Positions 21,640 to 33,220 of a stretch of DNA of 64,000 bases are shown here, in pieces (within the stretch, counting starts at the first letter, position 1; the number at the start of each line of letters is the position of its first letter). The stretch is from Bufo bufo (Eukaryota > Chordata > Amphibia > Anura > Bufonidae): NCBI RefSeq assembly GCF_905171765.1, contig NC_053398.1, forward strand, positions 43,368,323 through 43,432,322. Direction: 5' to 3'. A program made the translations under genes and the position numbers. Under the pieces are notes generated by a model. It saw nothing but the letters and a program-made list of their open reading frames with translations, was not told the DNA's origin and searched no databases.

Positions 21640-22285
21640 CTTATATCTGTGGAAAAAGAAAAATATATACGCATTTCACTTTTGCAGTTTTTTGTGCTGA
21701 AAGAGTTTAGTTTGCTATTTCATTACCAAAAGGAAAACAATATACACACTTCACTGTTGCATTTATTTGTGGTGAAAGACTTTAGTGGCCCCTTTCAGTA
21801 CAAAACAAAAAATATATACACATTTCACTTCTGCAGTTATATGTGGTGAAAGTATTCCAAAAGGAAAATAATATACGCACTTCACTGTTGAATTTATTTA
21901 TGATGAAAGATTTTAGTGGCTAATTTCAGTACAGAAAGAAAAAAATATACGCACTTCACTGTTGCAGTTATTTGTGGCGAAAGAGTTTAGTGGCCTATTT
22001 CAGTACAGAAAGAAAAATATATTCTCAGTTCACTTTGGCGGTTATATGTTTTGAAAGCGATTAGTGGCCTATTTCAGTACAGAAAGAAAAATATAAATAT
22101 ATTCTCAGTTCACGTCGGCGGTTATATGTCTTGAAAGCGTTTATTGGCCTATTTCAGTACAAAAAGAAAAATATATTCTCAGTTCACGTCGGCGGTTATA
22201 GGTGTTGAAAGCATTTAGTGGCCTATTTCAGTACAAAAAAAATATATATATTCTCAGTTTACGTCGGCGGTTATATGTGTTGAAA
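21640..22285. repeat. Tandem repeat, roughly 60-75-bp unit, inside the hAT
   Basis: About nine copies of a unit with 'GCAGTTATTTGTGGTGAAAG', 'TTTAGTGGCCTATTTCAGTA' and 'AAGAAAAATATATTCTCA'. Later copies share 'CACGTCGGCGGTTATA'. Confidence 0.7.
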
Positions 22286-23424
22286 GCATGGCTGGGAGTC
22301 AGCAGGGTGGCAGTAGTGGGAGGTCGGGAGCCAAACATGCCTGGGGTAGACCACCTGCTTCGCAGCAGCCTACCTGCCCGGGAAGTAGTGGTGCAGGGGT
22401 TCACGGAAGCAGCGGCGGTAGCAGTCAGTCAGTGCGACGGTTATATGTGTCTCCACTCTGTCAAGGGGCTCTACTTGTAGAAGCATTTAATAGAACAGGT
22501 TCTGTAGACATCTATGTGGAATTAGCTGGCGACTGTGTAAAAGGAGTGTGCTTCTACTTGGCACTAACATCGACCTGTAAGGCTGAGTTCATACTTGAGT
22601 TATTTGGTCAGTTTTGGCCCCGTGACTGCCCTAATAAGTGAAGTCTGCAGTGCTTTTAAGAGCGACGCCTGTCATCTGCATGTCATACGGACTCACAGTA
22701 TTATTTCACTACCAAAGCAGACTCCCTATGTATGTTACTACAAGGCACAGTGTTCTACACCACTATTAAGGCTCTCAGCAGCCAGGAAATAGCCGTTTTT
22801 TTAACGTAATTCGCTGCGAATATATTCGGAACAAACCAAATTTTCTGGAAAAAGTCGTCGACCCGGCGAATCAAATTTTTAGAAAAATTTGTTTCTCTCT
22901 AGGTCTCAATACCAGATAAAAATGCTTCAGTTTTGTCCCCATTCATTGTCAATGGGGGCAAAACGTAACTGAACAAAACGTAACGGATCCATTTTCTCTG
23001 AGACAATTTGACACAATAGAAAATGGATCCGTCCTCCATTGCTTTCAATGGTGTTCATAACGGATCCGTCTTCAGTATGTTAAAGATAATACAACCGGAT
23101 CTGTTCATAACGCATGCAGATGGTTGTATTATCAGTAACGGAAGTGTTTTTGCTGAACCCTGCTGGATCCATCAAAAACACTAGTGTGAAAGTAGCCTAA
23201 GCCCTTTTTAAAACTATCCACTGTTCCTGCTGTGACCACGTCCTGAGGTAGACTATTCCACTGATTCACAGTTCTCACAGTGAAGAATCCTTGGTGCCTC
23301 TGGAGATTGAACATTTCCTTCTCCAGTCGGAGGCAGTGCCCCCTTGTCTTTTGAGGGGATTTTACATGGAACAGCTTTTCACCATATTTTTTGTATGGCC
23401 CATTTATATATTTGTATGGGTTAA

Positions 23425-24520
23425 CCCCTTCCTGACTCCCCCACGTAAATTTACGTTGCCGGTCGGCCATTTAAAAATGGCGCTGCTCGCGAGCAGAGCG
23501 GGTGCCATAGCAGATGGGTGCCTAATATTTTAAACAGCAGGCACCTGGGACTAATTTAACCCCTCAGATGCCTTGGTAAAATGTGACCACAGCTCCAAGT
23601 CGTGTATCGGCTCCACCTGGTGAGGGTTGGGGGGAGGGGGGCCGGATGTACTGTGTGGCAGCACCTCTACTCAGGAGTGGTACAAGGCTGCCGTACATTA
23701 GTTCCTATGGAGCGCCTGTGGCAGGGCTCCACAGGAACAGTGTAATTTTCATAAACTCTAATGCTAGTGCATTGGAGTCTATGAAAAAAGCAATCTACTG
23801 ATTGTTTATTATAGTTCCTTAGAGGAACTATTAAAAAGTGCAAAAAAAGAAAAAAGTTTTAAAAATATAAAAATTTTAATCACCCCCCTTTCCTCAAAAT
23901 GAAACTTAAAAATAATGTCATGTGCATTGCTCTGTGCGAAAACACCTGTACTATTAAAATATAGAAATATTGTTTTTTGGTCGCTTCACCTCCCACACAA
24001 AATTGAATAAAAACTGATCAAAACGTTATACACATCCCAAAATGGTATCAATAAAAAGATCAAGATAACCCCGCAAAAAATAAGCCATCACACTGCTCTG
24101 TACACATAAAATATAAAGCAAGTTATGGGGGGCAGAATATGCCAATGCAAAGAACAAACTAGTTTTTTCCAAAGTTTTACATTTTTTTTTCAATATTAAA
24201 ACGCAAGAAAAACTATACATATGTGTTATCATTGTAATCATACTGGTCCGGAGAATAAAAGTAACAAGTCAGTTTCACCGCATAAGAAACTGTAAAAAAA
24301 ATTTGCTTTTTTTTTTTTTTTATAATTCCACCCCATTTGGAATTTTTTCACCCACTTTCCACCACATTGTATGCAATTATAAATGGTGCCATTCGAAATT
24401 TTGTCCTGCAAAGAACAAGCCTTCATACGGCTATGTGAATGAAAAAATTAAAAAGTTATGGCTTTGGGAGGGCTGGGAATAAAAAAAACTAAAACTGCAA
24501 ATCAACTGGTCTTGAAAGAG
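23425..24520. mobile_element. TTAA-flanked element (piggyBac-like MITE) inside the CR1
   Basis: 1,096 bp between TTAA at 23,421-23,424 and 24,521-24,524. Ends CCCCTTCCTGAC and, inverted, CTCTTTCAAGAC match at 8 of 12 positions. It interrupts the CR1 coding sequence. No transposase frame. Confidence 0.65.
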
Positions 24521-25165
24521 TTAATCATGTCCCCCCCTTAGACGCCTCTTCTCAAGACTATATAAATTTAATTCTTTTAATCATTCCTCATAACTAAGAC
24601 CCTCCATGCCCCTTATCAGTTTAGTCGCTCTCCTTTGTACTTTTTCCAGCTCCAGTGCATCATTTCTATGGACTGGTGCCCAGAACTGAACTGTATATTC
24701 CAGATGAGGCCGCACCAACGCTTTGTAAAGTGGTAATATTACATCCCTTTCCCGCGAGTCCATGCCTCGTTTAATGCATGACAATATTCTGCTAGACCTA
24801 GAAGCAGCTTATTGACATAGTATGCTGTTATTTAATCTACGATCTACAAGGACACCCAAAACTTTCTTTACAAGTGACTCTCCCAGTGTTACCTCCCCTA
24901 GGACGTATGATGCTTGGAGATTATTACAACCAAGATTCAAAACTTTACATTTATCCACATTGAACCTCATTTGCCAAGTTGATGCCCAAATACTCGGTCT
25001 TAAAGTCAGCTTGTAGTTTATGGACATCTTCCATACACTGCACAGTACTATATAGCTTAGTGTCATCTGCAAAAATAGAAACAGTGCTATTAATCCCGTC
25101 CTTGATATCATTAATAAATAAATTAAATAATAGGGGGCCTAGCACTGAACCTGGAACTTCTACAT

Positions 25166-26080
25166 CTCAAAAACGTATACTCATGAGTCCTACTAAAATG
25201 ATCTTGAAGAGCATATGAACCAAATATGTGTCACCATATGTCTATACTGTGGCATACATTTGCCACAGACTGCCATTAAAAATGACATCACATGGTCTAC
25301 TTGTCTTGAAGACATAGTCAACTCTGCTTTCCCAACATATACCTGTCACACCCAGTCTGAAAAAAATACCTTTTTTTGCATACTATGTGTGGCTTTTTAA
25401 AGTGCATAAATTTTCCAAAGATGATTAGTCTCTGTCCGCACTGCAAACATGGGGGGTAGCTCAGGGACCTAACTCTTTTGATAGGTGCACCAGAAAACTG
25501 TCTAAGAAAACCTACATCAGAAACCTACTCTAGCTCCTCACTTTCAGATTTCAGTTCTGGTGCACGGACAGCAGAAAATGCAACAAATTTAAGCCTCATG
25601 TACAGAACCGTACTTTTGGTCTGAAATTACAAAAGGTGGGTAGATCTATTAATGTGTATGCAGAGCAAATACAATTAGATTGTTTTCCTCGGTAAACCTA
25701 TAAATAATGCAGTGTCTACAACCTGTACAGAATACAGCAGATATCACTAACACTTTCTAATGTAAGATTCCTTCAATATTTCGTGCTCTATTCTAAGGGA
25801 TATGTGACCCTTTGTTGTTAATAATTACAAATAAGCCAGTTCCCATCACATTAAGTTGGGGACTAAGAGACGTATTAATGGGTTTAAAGGTCAGTACGTA
25901 CGGCATTTACAATGTTCCTGCTCTATAATAAGTCAGAATGTCTACAGACTGGTGCAGTTAATGCTAAACTAATGCCTGCAGAGTTAAATGCCCATAGGTG
26001 AAGTGTTGCCAGTCTGCCAGATTCAAAATGCACCTTCACTCCGTATTTTCGAGCAAATGATACACTCAAGTATCACTATA
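25166..26080. other. Unassigned intergenic DNA
   Basis: AT-rich, no open frame over about 60 codons with any recognisable content, no paired repeat ends seen. Confidence 0.5.
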
Positions 26081-26086
26081 TGTACC

Positions 26087-26250
26087 GGTCAGCCATAACA
26101 TTGATGCATATGAGGAGCCATGGCTAGCCCATCTTGTCTGATCCCGCAGAAGAGCTACTGGAGCACAAATTGCTTAAATTACTGGCTATTTAGAAAGAAA
26201 TCAGCAGAGTTGCAGACCAGTCAGAATGTCCATGCTGACCCTTGTCCAGG
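26087..26250 (+). pseudogene. Tc1-like relic, left part
   Basis: Begins with the terminus GGTCAGCCATAACATTGATG and continues with decayed transposase-like sequence (CCCATCTTGTCTGATCCCGC, CAGAATGTCCATGCTGACCC). It is interrupted at 26,250; the matching right part is at 29,437-29,811. Confidence 0.65.
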
Positions 26251-27019
26251 AGTGGACTGGCCATAGACTCTACAGGGAAATTTCCCAGTAAGCCAATGTC
26301 CAGGAGGCCACCCAAGCCCTCCTCATGGCCGCCAGATGGGTACATAACGATATCATGTTCTCAGCTAGGAGTATCAGGTACAGGTGCCCTAATGAATTTA
26401 ACTGTATCACCATCCTCAGGACAATGATACAGTTAAATACTATGATGCGGGCGGCAGTATTTTATGCTGCTCTGTGGTATTTAATTCTGCTGGGGCAGTT
26501 TTTTGTGCTGCACTAAGGTACTACTGGCCCTGCCTACTTCTACCCATATTGTTCATGCTGACTTGTGTTGCCCTGCCTTCTGTCAGTCTGGATCCATCTA
26601 TTACCTGGGGCCACTTTAAGTTCCCAGTCCACCCCTGCCCCTGTCCACTGCCTATAGAATCTACAGTATAATAGGCACATGAGCATCAGAAATTGACCAC
26701 TGAGCAGGTCTTATCAATCATGTTTTCTTATACATCATGTGCATGATTCCTGGGGAAAAGATAGCGCTAGAATGTACTATAGGGAGAGCACAAGATGGTA
26801 GAGCAGGGATGTTCTGGCCAATGCTCTGATGGGAAACCTTGAGTCCTGGCATTTATGCATTCATGTGGACATTCCCGAGGTATGGGGTTGCCATCAGGAA
26901 TTTCTGGGCCTCATATAGTCAAATAGGCAAACCATGTACCCCACCACCTCCAGCCAATCTTACATTCATAGCCATAACTTTTTTTCTTCTTTGTTTTGCA
27001 TCAGGCCATTTTTCCCATA
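26251..27019. other. Unassigned insert inside the Tc1 relic
   Basis: Sequence between the Tc1 relic and the intact Tc1, beginning CAGGAGTGGACTGGCC, probably another interspersed repeat. No coding capacity recognised. Confidence 0.4.
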
Positions 27020-27021
27020 TA

Positions 27022-28642
27022 CAGTCATGTGAAAAAATTAGGACACCCTTTGAAAGCATGTGGTTTTTTGTAACATTTTTAATAAATGGTTATTTCATCT
27101 CCGTTTCAACAATACAGAGAGATTAAAGTAATCCGACTAAACAAAGAAAACTGAAGAAAAGTCTTTTCAAGATCTTCTGTAAATGTCATTCTACAAAAAT
27201 GCCTATTCTAACTGAGGAAAAAGATAGGACACCCTCACATGTATTCCCTCTTAAATTGGCTCAGATCTCACACAGGTATATCACACCAGGTGCACATAAT
27301 TAGTAGATCGTTACTCTGCATGTTGAATGAGGCTTGCCCTATTTAAACCTCAGACATTTAGTTTGGTGTGCTCCTGACTGTTGAAGTGAGAGTGAGCACC
27401 ATGGTGAGAGCAAAAGAGCTGTCAGAGGACTTCAGAAAAAAGATTGTAGCAGCCTATGAGTCTGGGAAGGGATTTAAAAAGATCTCAAAAGATTTTGAAA
27501 TCAGCCATTCCACTGTCCGGAAGATAGTCTACAAGTGGAGGGCTTTCAAAACAACTGCCAACATGCCCAGGACTGGTCGCCCCAGCAAGTTCACCCCAAG
27601 AGCAGACCGCAAGATGCTAAAAGAGGTCTCCAAAAACCCTAAAGTGTCATCTCGAGAACTACAGCAGGCTCTGGCTACTGTTGATGTAGAAGTACATGCC
27701 TCTACAATCAGAAAGAGACTGTACAAGTTTAACTTGCATGGGAGGTGTGCAAGGAGGAAACCTTTGCTTTCCAAGAGAAACATCGAGGCCAGACTGACAT
27801 TTGCCAGAGATAAAGTTGACAAAGACCAGGACTTCTGGAATAATGTTCTTTGGACAGATGAGTCCAAAATTGAATTATTTGGACACAACAGCAGAGGACA
27901 TGTTTGGCGTAAACCAAACACAGCATTCCAAGAAAAGAACCTCATACCAACTGTGAAGCATGGAGGTGGAAGTGTCATGGTTTGGGGCTGCTTTGCTGCA
28001 GCAGGACCTGGTCAGCTCACCATCATAGAATCCACGATGAATTCTACTGTGTATCAGAAGGTGCTTGAAGAACATGTGAGACCATCAGTTAGAAAATTAA
28101 AGCTGAAGCGGAACTGGACCATGCAACATGACAATGACCCAAAACATACTAGTAAATCAACCAAAGATTGGCTGAAAAAGAAGAAATGGAGAGTCCTGGA
28201 ATGGCCAAGTCAAAGTCCAGATTTGAATCCCATTGAGATGCTGTGGGGTGACTTGAAAAGGGCTGTACGTGCAAGAAACCCCTCAAACATCTCACAGCTG
28301 AAAAAGTTCTGCATTGAGGAGTGGGGTAAAATTTCCTCAGACCGATGTCGAAGACTGGTAGATGGCTACAAGAACCGTCTCACTGCAGTTATTTCAGCCA
28401 AAGGAGGTAACACTCGCTATTAGGGGCAAGGGTGTCCTATCTTTTTCCTCAGTTAGAATAGGCATTTTTGTAGAATGACATTTACAGAAGATCTTGAAAA
28501 GACTTTTCTTCCGTTTTCTTTGTTTAGTCGGATTACTTTAATCTCTCTGTGTTGTTGAAACGGAGATGAAATAACCATTTATTAAAAATGTTACAAAAAA
28601 CCACATGCTTTCAAAGGGTGTCCTAATTTTTTCACATGACTG
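27022..28642 (+). mobile_element. Tc1/mariner transposon, complete
   Basis: 1,621 bp flanked by TA. Terminal inverted repeats of about 210 bp begin CAGTCATGTGAAAAAATTAG. Each carries an outer and an inner copy of AGGACACCCT, the IR/DR layout of Tc1-like elements. Both ends match closely, including the stretch TTTCATCTCCGTTTCAACA, so the insertion looks young. The transposase frame inside is open throughout. Confidence 0.93.
27401..28423 (+). CDS. Tc1 transposase, intact, DD34E
   Basis: 340 residues, the usual length for vertebrate Tc1-like transposases. I chose the ATG at 27,401 (MVRAKELSEDFRKKIVAAYE) because the eleven codons upstream are not part of the family. Paired helix-turn-helix domains (about 1-110, with a GRPSKFT hook) precede the DDE domain: first D in VLWTDESKIELFG, second D in MQHDNDPKH, and the catalytic E in [11 protein letters not shown], 34 residues after the second D. 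It cuts and pastes its own element at TA. All three catalytic residues are present and there is no frameshift or stop. Confidence 0.92.
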   Translation: MVRAKELSEDFRKKIVAAYESGKGFKKISKDFEISHSTVRKIVYKWRAFKTTANMPRTGRPSKFTPRADRKMLKEVSKNPKVSSRELQQALATVDVEVHASTIRKRLYKFNLHGRCARRKPLLSKRNIEARLTFARDKVDKDQDFWNNVLWTDESKIELFGHNSRGHVWRKPNTAFQEKNLIPTVKHGGGSVMVWGCFAAAGPGQLTIIESTMNSTVYQKVLEEHVRPSVRKLKLKRNWTMQHDNDPKHTSKSTKDWLKKKKWRVLEWPSQSPDLNPIEMLWGDLKRAVRARNPSNISQLKKFCIEEWGKISSDRCRRLVDGYKNRLTAVISAKGGNTRY

Positions 28643-28924
28643 TACATAAGTACAATTAAAATTTTTATAAACTTTTATTATAGGTTAACGAAGAAAAAAA
28701 AATGGTGCCATTTTAATTTACACTATTTTCCAATCAGCTTTAATGATATATTCACCATATTATATGAGTTATTATGATTACAGGGATGCACAATACTGTT
28801 ATTATGTGATATTTAATAATTGTTACAAATTAGTATATTCAACTTTTACTTTTATCTTCTCTTTTGCCAAAAAAGAAAAGCTGGAAAGTAAAAGTTGCAT
28901 TTTTCTGCCATAATTTCAATTCAC

Positions 28925-29205
28925 TTTACAGGTCTCTGCTGGGATATGAACCTCAAACCTTCTGTATAGCAAGCAGCAGGTTTACCAATATACTATAGAA
29001 CTACTGCTCTGTTTTAAAGGTAGTATTTTCTGTGTTTAAAAGTAGTATTACTGTACTCATCAGAGGCATAGTAAATAGTATTATAGTAGTATCTTTTTTT
29101 TTTACGAACAGAAAATCATTTTGTCACCACAGTGCAGTTCTGTATTGTAATGGTTAATCTGCCATCTGCCATACAGAAGTTCTTGGATTCAATTCAAAAC
29201 ATAAA
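28925..29205. repeat. Second inverted pair of tRNA-like segments
   Basis: At 28,925-29,010 (minus) and 29,129-29,205 (plus) decayed copies of the tRNA-like unit recur (CTGTATTGTAATGGTTAATC; TTGGATTCAATTC), again in inverted orientation around a spacer. No clear hAT ends were found around this pair. Confidence 0.4.
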
Positions 29206-29436
29206 TCTGTAAAATAGTTTGTTTAGTTAACGTTTATGTGGTGGAGAGGACCCCTGCCCCAAGCTCATATTGAGAGGAAGCGCCCCACTTTTTTAGTATT
29301 CATTGAAGTGACTACTAATGGAGCTGATGATGTTACAGGCCTACTGTAAAGTGGCTGGGCCCAGCCCCCCAGCTGTTCTGGACCTGTGACTGCAGTACCA
29401 CCAGTACTGCCCTGCTAAGACACATCCAACCTACAG

Positions 29437-29811
29437 TACCTAAATGACACAGACCAAGTACAACCCTTCATGCCAACAGTATTTCCTATTGGCAGTGGTC
29501 TCTTTAAGCAGGATAATGTACCCTGCCACACTGCAAAAATATTCAGGAATGGTTTGAGGAACATGAACAAGAGTTCAAGGTATTGACTTGGCCTCCAAAT
29601 GACTGAGATCTCAATCTAATCCATCACTTGTGAGATGTACTAGACCATGGAGTCCCCAAATGATTAATTACAGGACTTAAAGAATCACAGGACATCTCCA
29701 GAGGACATGTGTGGAATCCATTGTTCATGGATCATGGATCTGTTTTGGTGGTACTAAGGGGATCTCCAAAATATTAGGCAGGTGGATTTAATGTTATGAC
29801 TGATTGGAGTT
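29437..29811 (+). pseudogene. Tc1-like relic, right part
   Basis: Decayed transposase: the second-aspartate region reads FKQDNVPCHTAKIF, followed by a stop-riddled SPDLNP region and the terminus AATGTTATGACTGATTGG, inverse of 26,087. It belongs with 26,087-26,250; later insertions, including the intact Tc1, pushed them apart. Confidence 0.7.
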
Positions 29812-31453
29812 AAGTCAATTAATGCAAAAAAATAAGCAATGTCTCTGGTTTAAATTTGATAATCCTCTGTGTCACCAAAATAAAAATTGTCTTTCTGTGA
29901 AACCTATTGGCACAGGGATAGAACACGATAACAATGTAATGTTGGGCTTATATTTTACATCATTTTCAACAAATGCCACATGATCTAACAAATGTTATAT
30001 GTATGTGGGCAGCCCGACAGCCCTTAATGTCTGCTTTCAGGGAAACCAGGGATCGGCCATGTTGTATTTTAACATTCTCAATACTTCATTCCCCAGAGGT
30101 AAGCAGAGCCAGACTTGGCAGCCACTTATTGTCTACTCCGTACTGCAAAATTCATGATCCACTCCTTTGTCAGTGGTTTATCTCCCCAAGAACAAAAGAA
30201 TGGGGGGAGATTCTTGAGGCCCACATACACACATGATGGTTGACCGACACCACTGAAGTCTGACATACATTCAATATGTATGGACAGCATATCGTCCAAC
30301 AGAAGAAAAGCCCATTTGGAGCTGACGTTGAAGCCAATTACTTGCACCTTAAGATCTAATTCTTTTTGGTAGATTGACCTAATAGATGATACATCCCATG
30401 TGTTCAACGATAAGGAAAATGTTTGCAATGCAATTAAAAGTGGATGTGCACATGTTCTGTATCTACATAGGTGAGATGTGTCAGCCCTGAGTCCACATAC
30501 AGTTAGTATAACTTTTATTATACAAAGAATACGCCTACCAGAAATCCCTTTTCGAAGAGCATCATGTCTCAATAAAATGATAAGTTGTATTCCCCAAATA
30601 TGCAAAGTAGGATAAGTAGAGATCTGAACAAATTTTCACGAGAAAGCGACTAGATAACATATTATCTGCCATTTAAAAGGGAACCTCCTTTGACAATTGA
30701 TCTGGGTTTTCTTTGGAAGCCTTCTGCTACAAACTCCAAATGTTATCCAAAGCCATCTCCTGTTGCTATGTTTAATATGAATGAATGGGAACTAGCAGTC
30801 TTATAATATTAGTAGATGAGATATTTTATCAGGTTTATCTGTATATTCTGGTGTCACCCGCTCATAAAAGTAAACAGCAGAAGCGTGTATATTTCTGTTG
30901 ACATAAGATTATACAATGTCCAAACCATCTTATGTATGAGATCTGATGTCAATTGTGCTGGAAATTCCGACAGGTCTATATTTTGTGTCCCCCCCCCCCC
31001 CCCCCCCCCCTTACTATGTGTTTCGTATGCAGGCAAAACCTGATAATCGAGTTTTTGATGTTTCAACATTTTTGACAGTGTGCCATTTATATATATATAT
31101 ATGTTAGCAATTTATTGAACTTGGAACAACGTCTTAAACAAATAAAAAAAAGTTACAAGGGTGCAAGCCATCCCAGCTGCTGTGTGCATAGTGCTAAATA
31201 TACTTACCCTCCACGTTGAACTCTTCACATAAGTCAGCATACACTGTATTGCAATAACCAATTTAACCACTGGGTTTCTGATCCATAATCAGTACCTGAA
31301 GACTGGGTTCCTGTAAGGTCTGGTAATCGGATTCACTCCACATATTATATATTGGATATAGTAGATTCATTGTATCAGGGCAGATTTGTTGGGGGATCAA
31401 ATACAGCAATTGTGTCAGAATTCCAGGGCAAATTGTGCAATGCACCAGATTTG
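29812..31453. other. Unassigned intergenic DNA
   Basis: AT-rich. The 159-codon minus frame at 30,126-30,605 has no recognisable domain. A run of 24 C lies at 30,988-31,011 and an (AT)n tract near 31,089-31,103. Confidence 0.5.
30988..31011. repeat. Poly-C homopolymer
   Basis: A run of about 24 C. Length is likely uncertain in the assembly. Confidence 0.85.
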
Positions 31454-31456
31454 TTA

Positions 31457-31886
31457 GACTACTTTCACACCAGAGTTTTTGCTGGATCCATCATGGATCA
31501 GCAGACCTGCTTCCGTCACGAAAATACAACCGTCTGCACAGATACGGTTGTATTATCTGTAAAATAGCCAAGATGGATCTGTCATGAACACCATTGAAAG
31601 TCAGTGGGGGACGGATCCGTTTTCTATTGTGTCAAAGAAAACGGATCGGTCCCCATTGACTTACATTGTGTGTCAGTACGTCTTACTTCGCACCACATCG
31701 CAGACAGAAAATTATGGGAATGAAACCAAACAGAACGGAATGCATTCTGGTGCACTCCGTTTCGTTCAGTTCAGTTTTGTCCCCATTGACAATGAATGTG
31801 GACAACACGGAAGCGTTTTCCCCCAGTATTGAGATCCTATGACGGATCTCAATAGCGGAAAGGGAAAGCGCAGATGTGAAAGTGTT
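31457..31886. mobile_element. Harbinger-like MITE copy 3
   Basis: TTA flanks; ends GACTACTTTCACACCAG and, inverted, ACACTTTCACATCTGCG. The interior has GACGGATCCGTTTTCTATTG and other pieces shared with the copies at 15,033 and 50,076. Confidence 0.65.
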
Positions 31887-32347
31887 TTAGACACTTTTTG
31901 CACTTTAACAGACACTTTACAGACTAGGGGAACATAATACAGATTAGGGGAGGAAACTAATGAGACTGTGCGATTAAACCATTGTGACACAATCCAAACC
32001 TCCCCTCTAGTCTTTAATAAGGGCACTTTAGACTGTCCAATGTTCGTACGCTCGTTTATCGGGTAATAAGATCTTTGGCGCAGACACCCAAATTATCATT
32101 TGCCGTCAGCAGATTGTGGTGTCTAAACAGCACTCTGCTGCCAGCAAACACTGTACTAAGTGGGCTTCTGAATAAGTGGAGTTTAAAGAACCGGAGTTTA
32201 AGACAAGGAGCAAGAAACTAAGGTTTGCTAGAATTTCATTGTGTGTTGTTGGCTTGATTCTAGCTAGTCTTCCAACTACAGCAGACAGGGTCTAATTCCA
32301 ACTCATATTTACTGTTCTCCTTCCTTACTGTTAATCCTCATTTAAAC

Positions 32348-33188
32348 ATGTGCTCCGTGGACAATGCTACCAAGTGTGTGTCCTGTGCAATGTATGAGTG
32401 CCTTGAAGAGCCATTCGAGGGTGAATACATTTGCACTAGATACAATCACGTTGCGTATTTGGAAGCCCAGATCTTGGATCTAAATAAGCAGCTTGAAATA
32501 CTTATGGGCATTGCAGACCTGGAGAGAGGCTTAGACCTCACTGTGCAGGCACTGACTGGGGTCAGTGCAATGGAGGTGGGAGGAGGAGGGCAAGATCAGG
32601 ACTATCAGGTCAGCAGTTGGGTTAATGTAGGAAGAAGGGGTAGAGGGAAAAGTGTCAGGGAGGCTAGTCCTGAGCTGGAATGCCCTAGTAAATGTGCCTG
32701 TTTGGCTGATATTAGGAAATTAAGCTCAGGGCCAGCAACCCCGCAGCAGGGCGTTTCTCCTAGCAATTTTTTTCTTGATCGCGAAAAATCAGCAATGTTA
32801 TATTCGCGTAATGCACGCAAAATACAGGCGTGGGTGACTATAGCTACATTTTTCAAGCTGCTATAAGTTTCCTGAGACTGGAGAAAATGGTTGGCACGGC
32901 AGAACATTACAATAGCTTTATATGCAGATAGAGTGCTCCAATATATGCACAATTGCGAAATTGGCACTAATAATGCAAATATTTTGGCGCAATATGTGCA
33001 ATTTTACATTTTAACAGGTCTGACTACTTATTACTGATTGGCGCACTAAGTATTGTTGTGAACTTGTGACATCACAGCACTATGTATGTAGCATGTATGT
33101 ATGGACAGCAGAACCTGTCAGCTACACTATATCACTATCTAACCTACACTGACTATCTCCCACTAACTATCTGTATTATATATATAAG

Positions 33189-33220
<32 letters not shown>

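Larger units (their letters stand above)
20942..22901. mobile_element. Non-autonomous hAT (AGAGATGAGCGA family), copy 1
   Basis: 1,960 bp with a perfect 8-bp target duplication GGTCTCAA (20,934-20,941; 22,902-22,909). Ends CAGAGATGAGCGATTTG and, inverted, TAGAGAGAAACAAATTT. It contains two kinds of internal tandem repeat and, at 22,288-22,480, a G-rich open stretch (MAGSQQGGSSGRSGAK) that looks like the 5' end of a decayed hAT transposase. Confidence 0.8.
20883..23197. mobile_element. Harbinger-like MITE copy 2, inserted in the CR1 and split by a hAT
   Basis: Ends GGCTACTTTCACACTAGCG and, inverted, GGCTACTTTCACACTAGTG; flanks TTA and TAA. Its two halves (20,883-20,941 and 22,902-23,197) are separated by the hAT at 20,942-22,901. 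Confidence 0.75.
20712..25165 (-). mobile_element. CR1-type LINE, 3' half, in three pieces
   Basis: Minus-strand CR1. Pieces: 24,525-25,165 (reverse transcriptase end, GPLLFNLFINDIKDGI and IFADDTKLY, then RRATKLIRG), 23,198-23,424 (YKYINGPYKKYGEKLF, GFFTVRTVNQWNSLP, SFKKGL) and 20,712-20,880 (DDFLK then the 3' UTR ending 'ATTAACTCTATAACTATGTA'). The protein reads straight across both interruptions (…KKGL | DDFLK…), which proves one element. It is 5'-truncated at 25,165 and defective. Confidence 0.83.

Noticed and set aside
22288..22641. 117-codon plus-strand frame as a gene
   Set aside because: Lies within the non-autonomous hAT with no full domain; at most a remnant of a transposase N-terminus.
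27529..27978. 149-codon frame antisense to the Tc1 transposase
   Set aside because: A shadow of the intact plus-strand transposase.
30126..30605. 159-codon open frame on the minus strand
   Set aside because: No domain, no splice context, no homology I recognise, and composition like the surrounding intergenic DNA.
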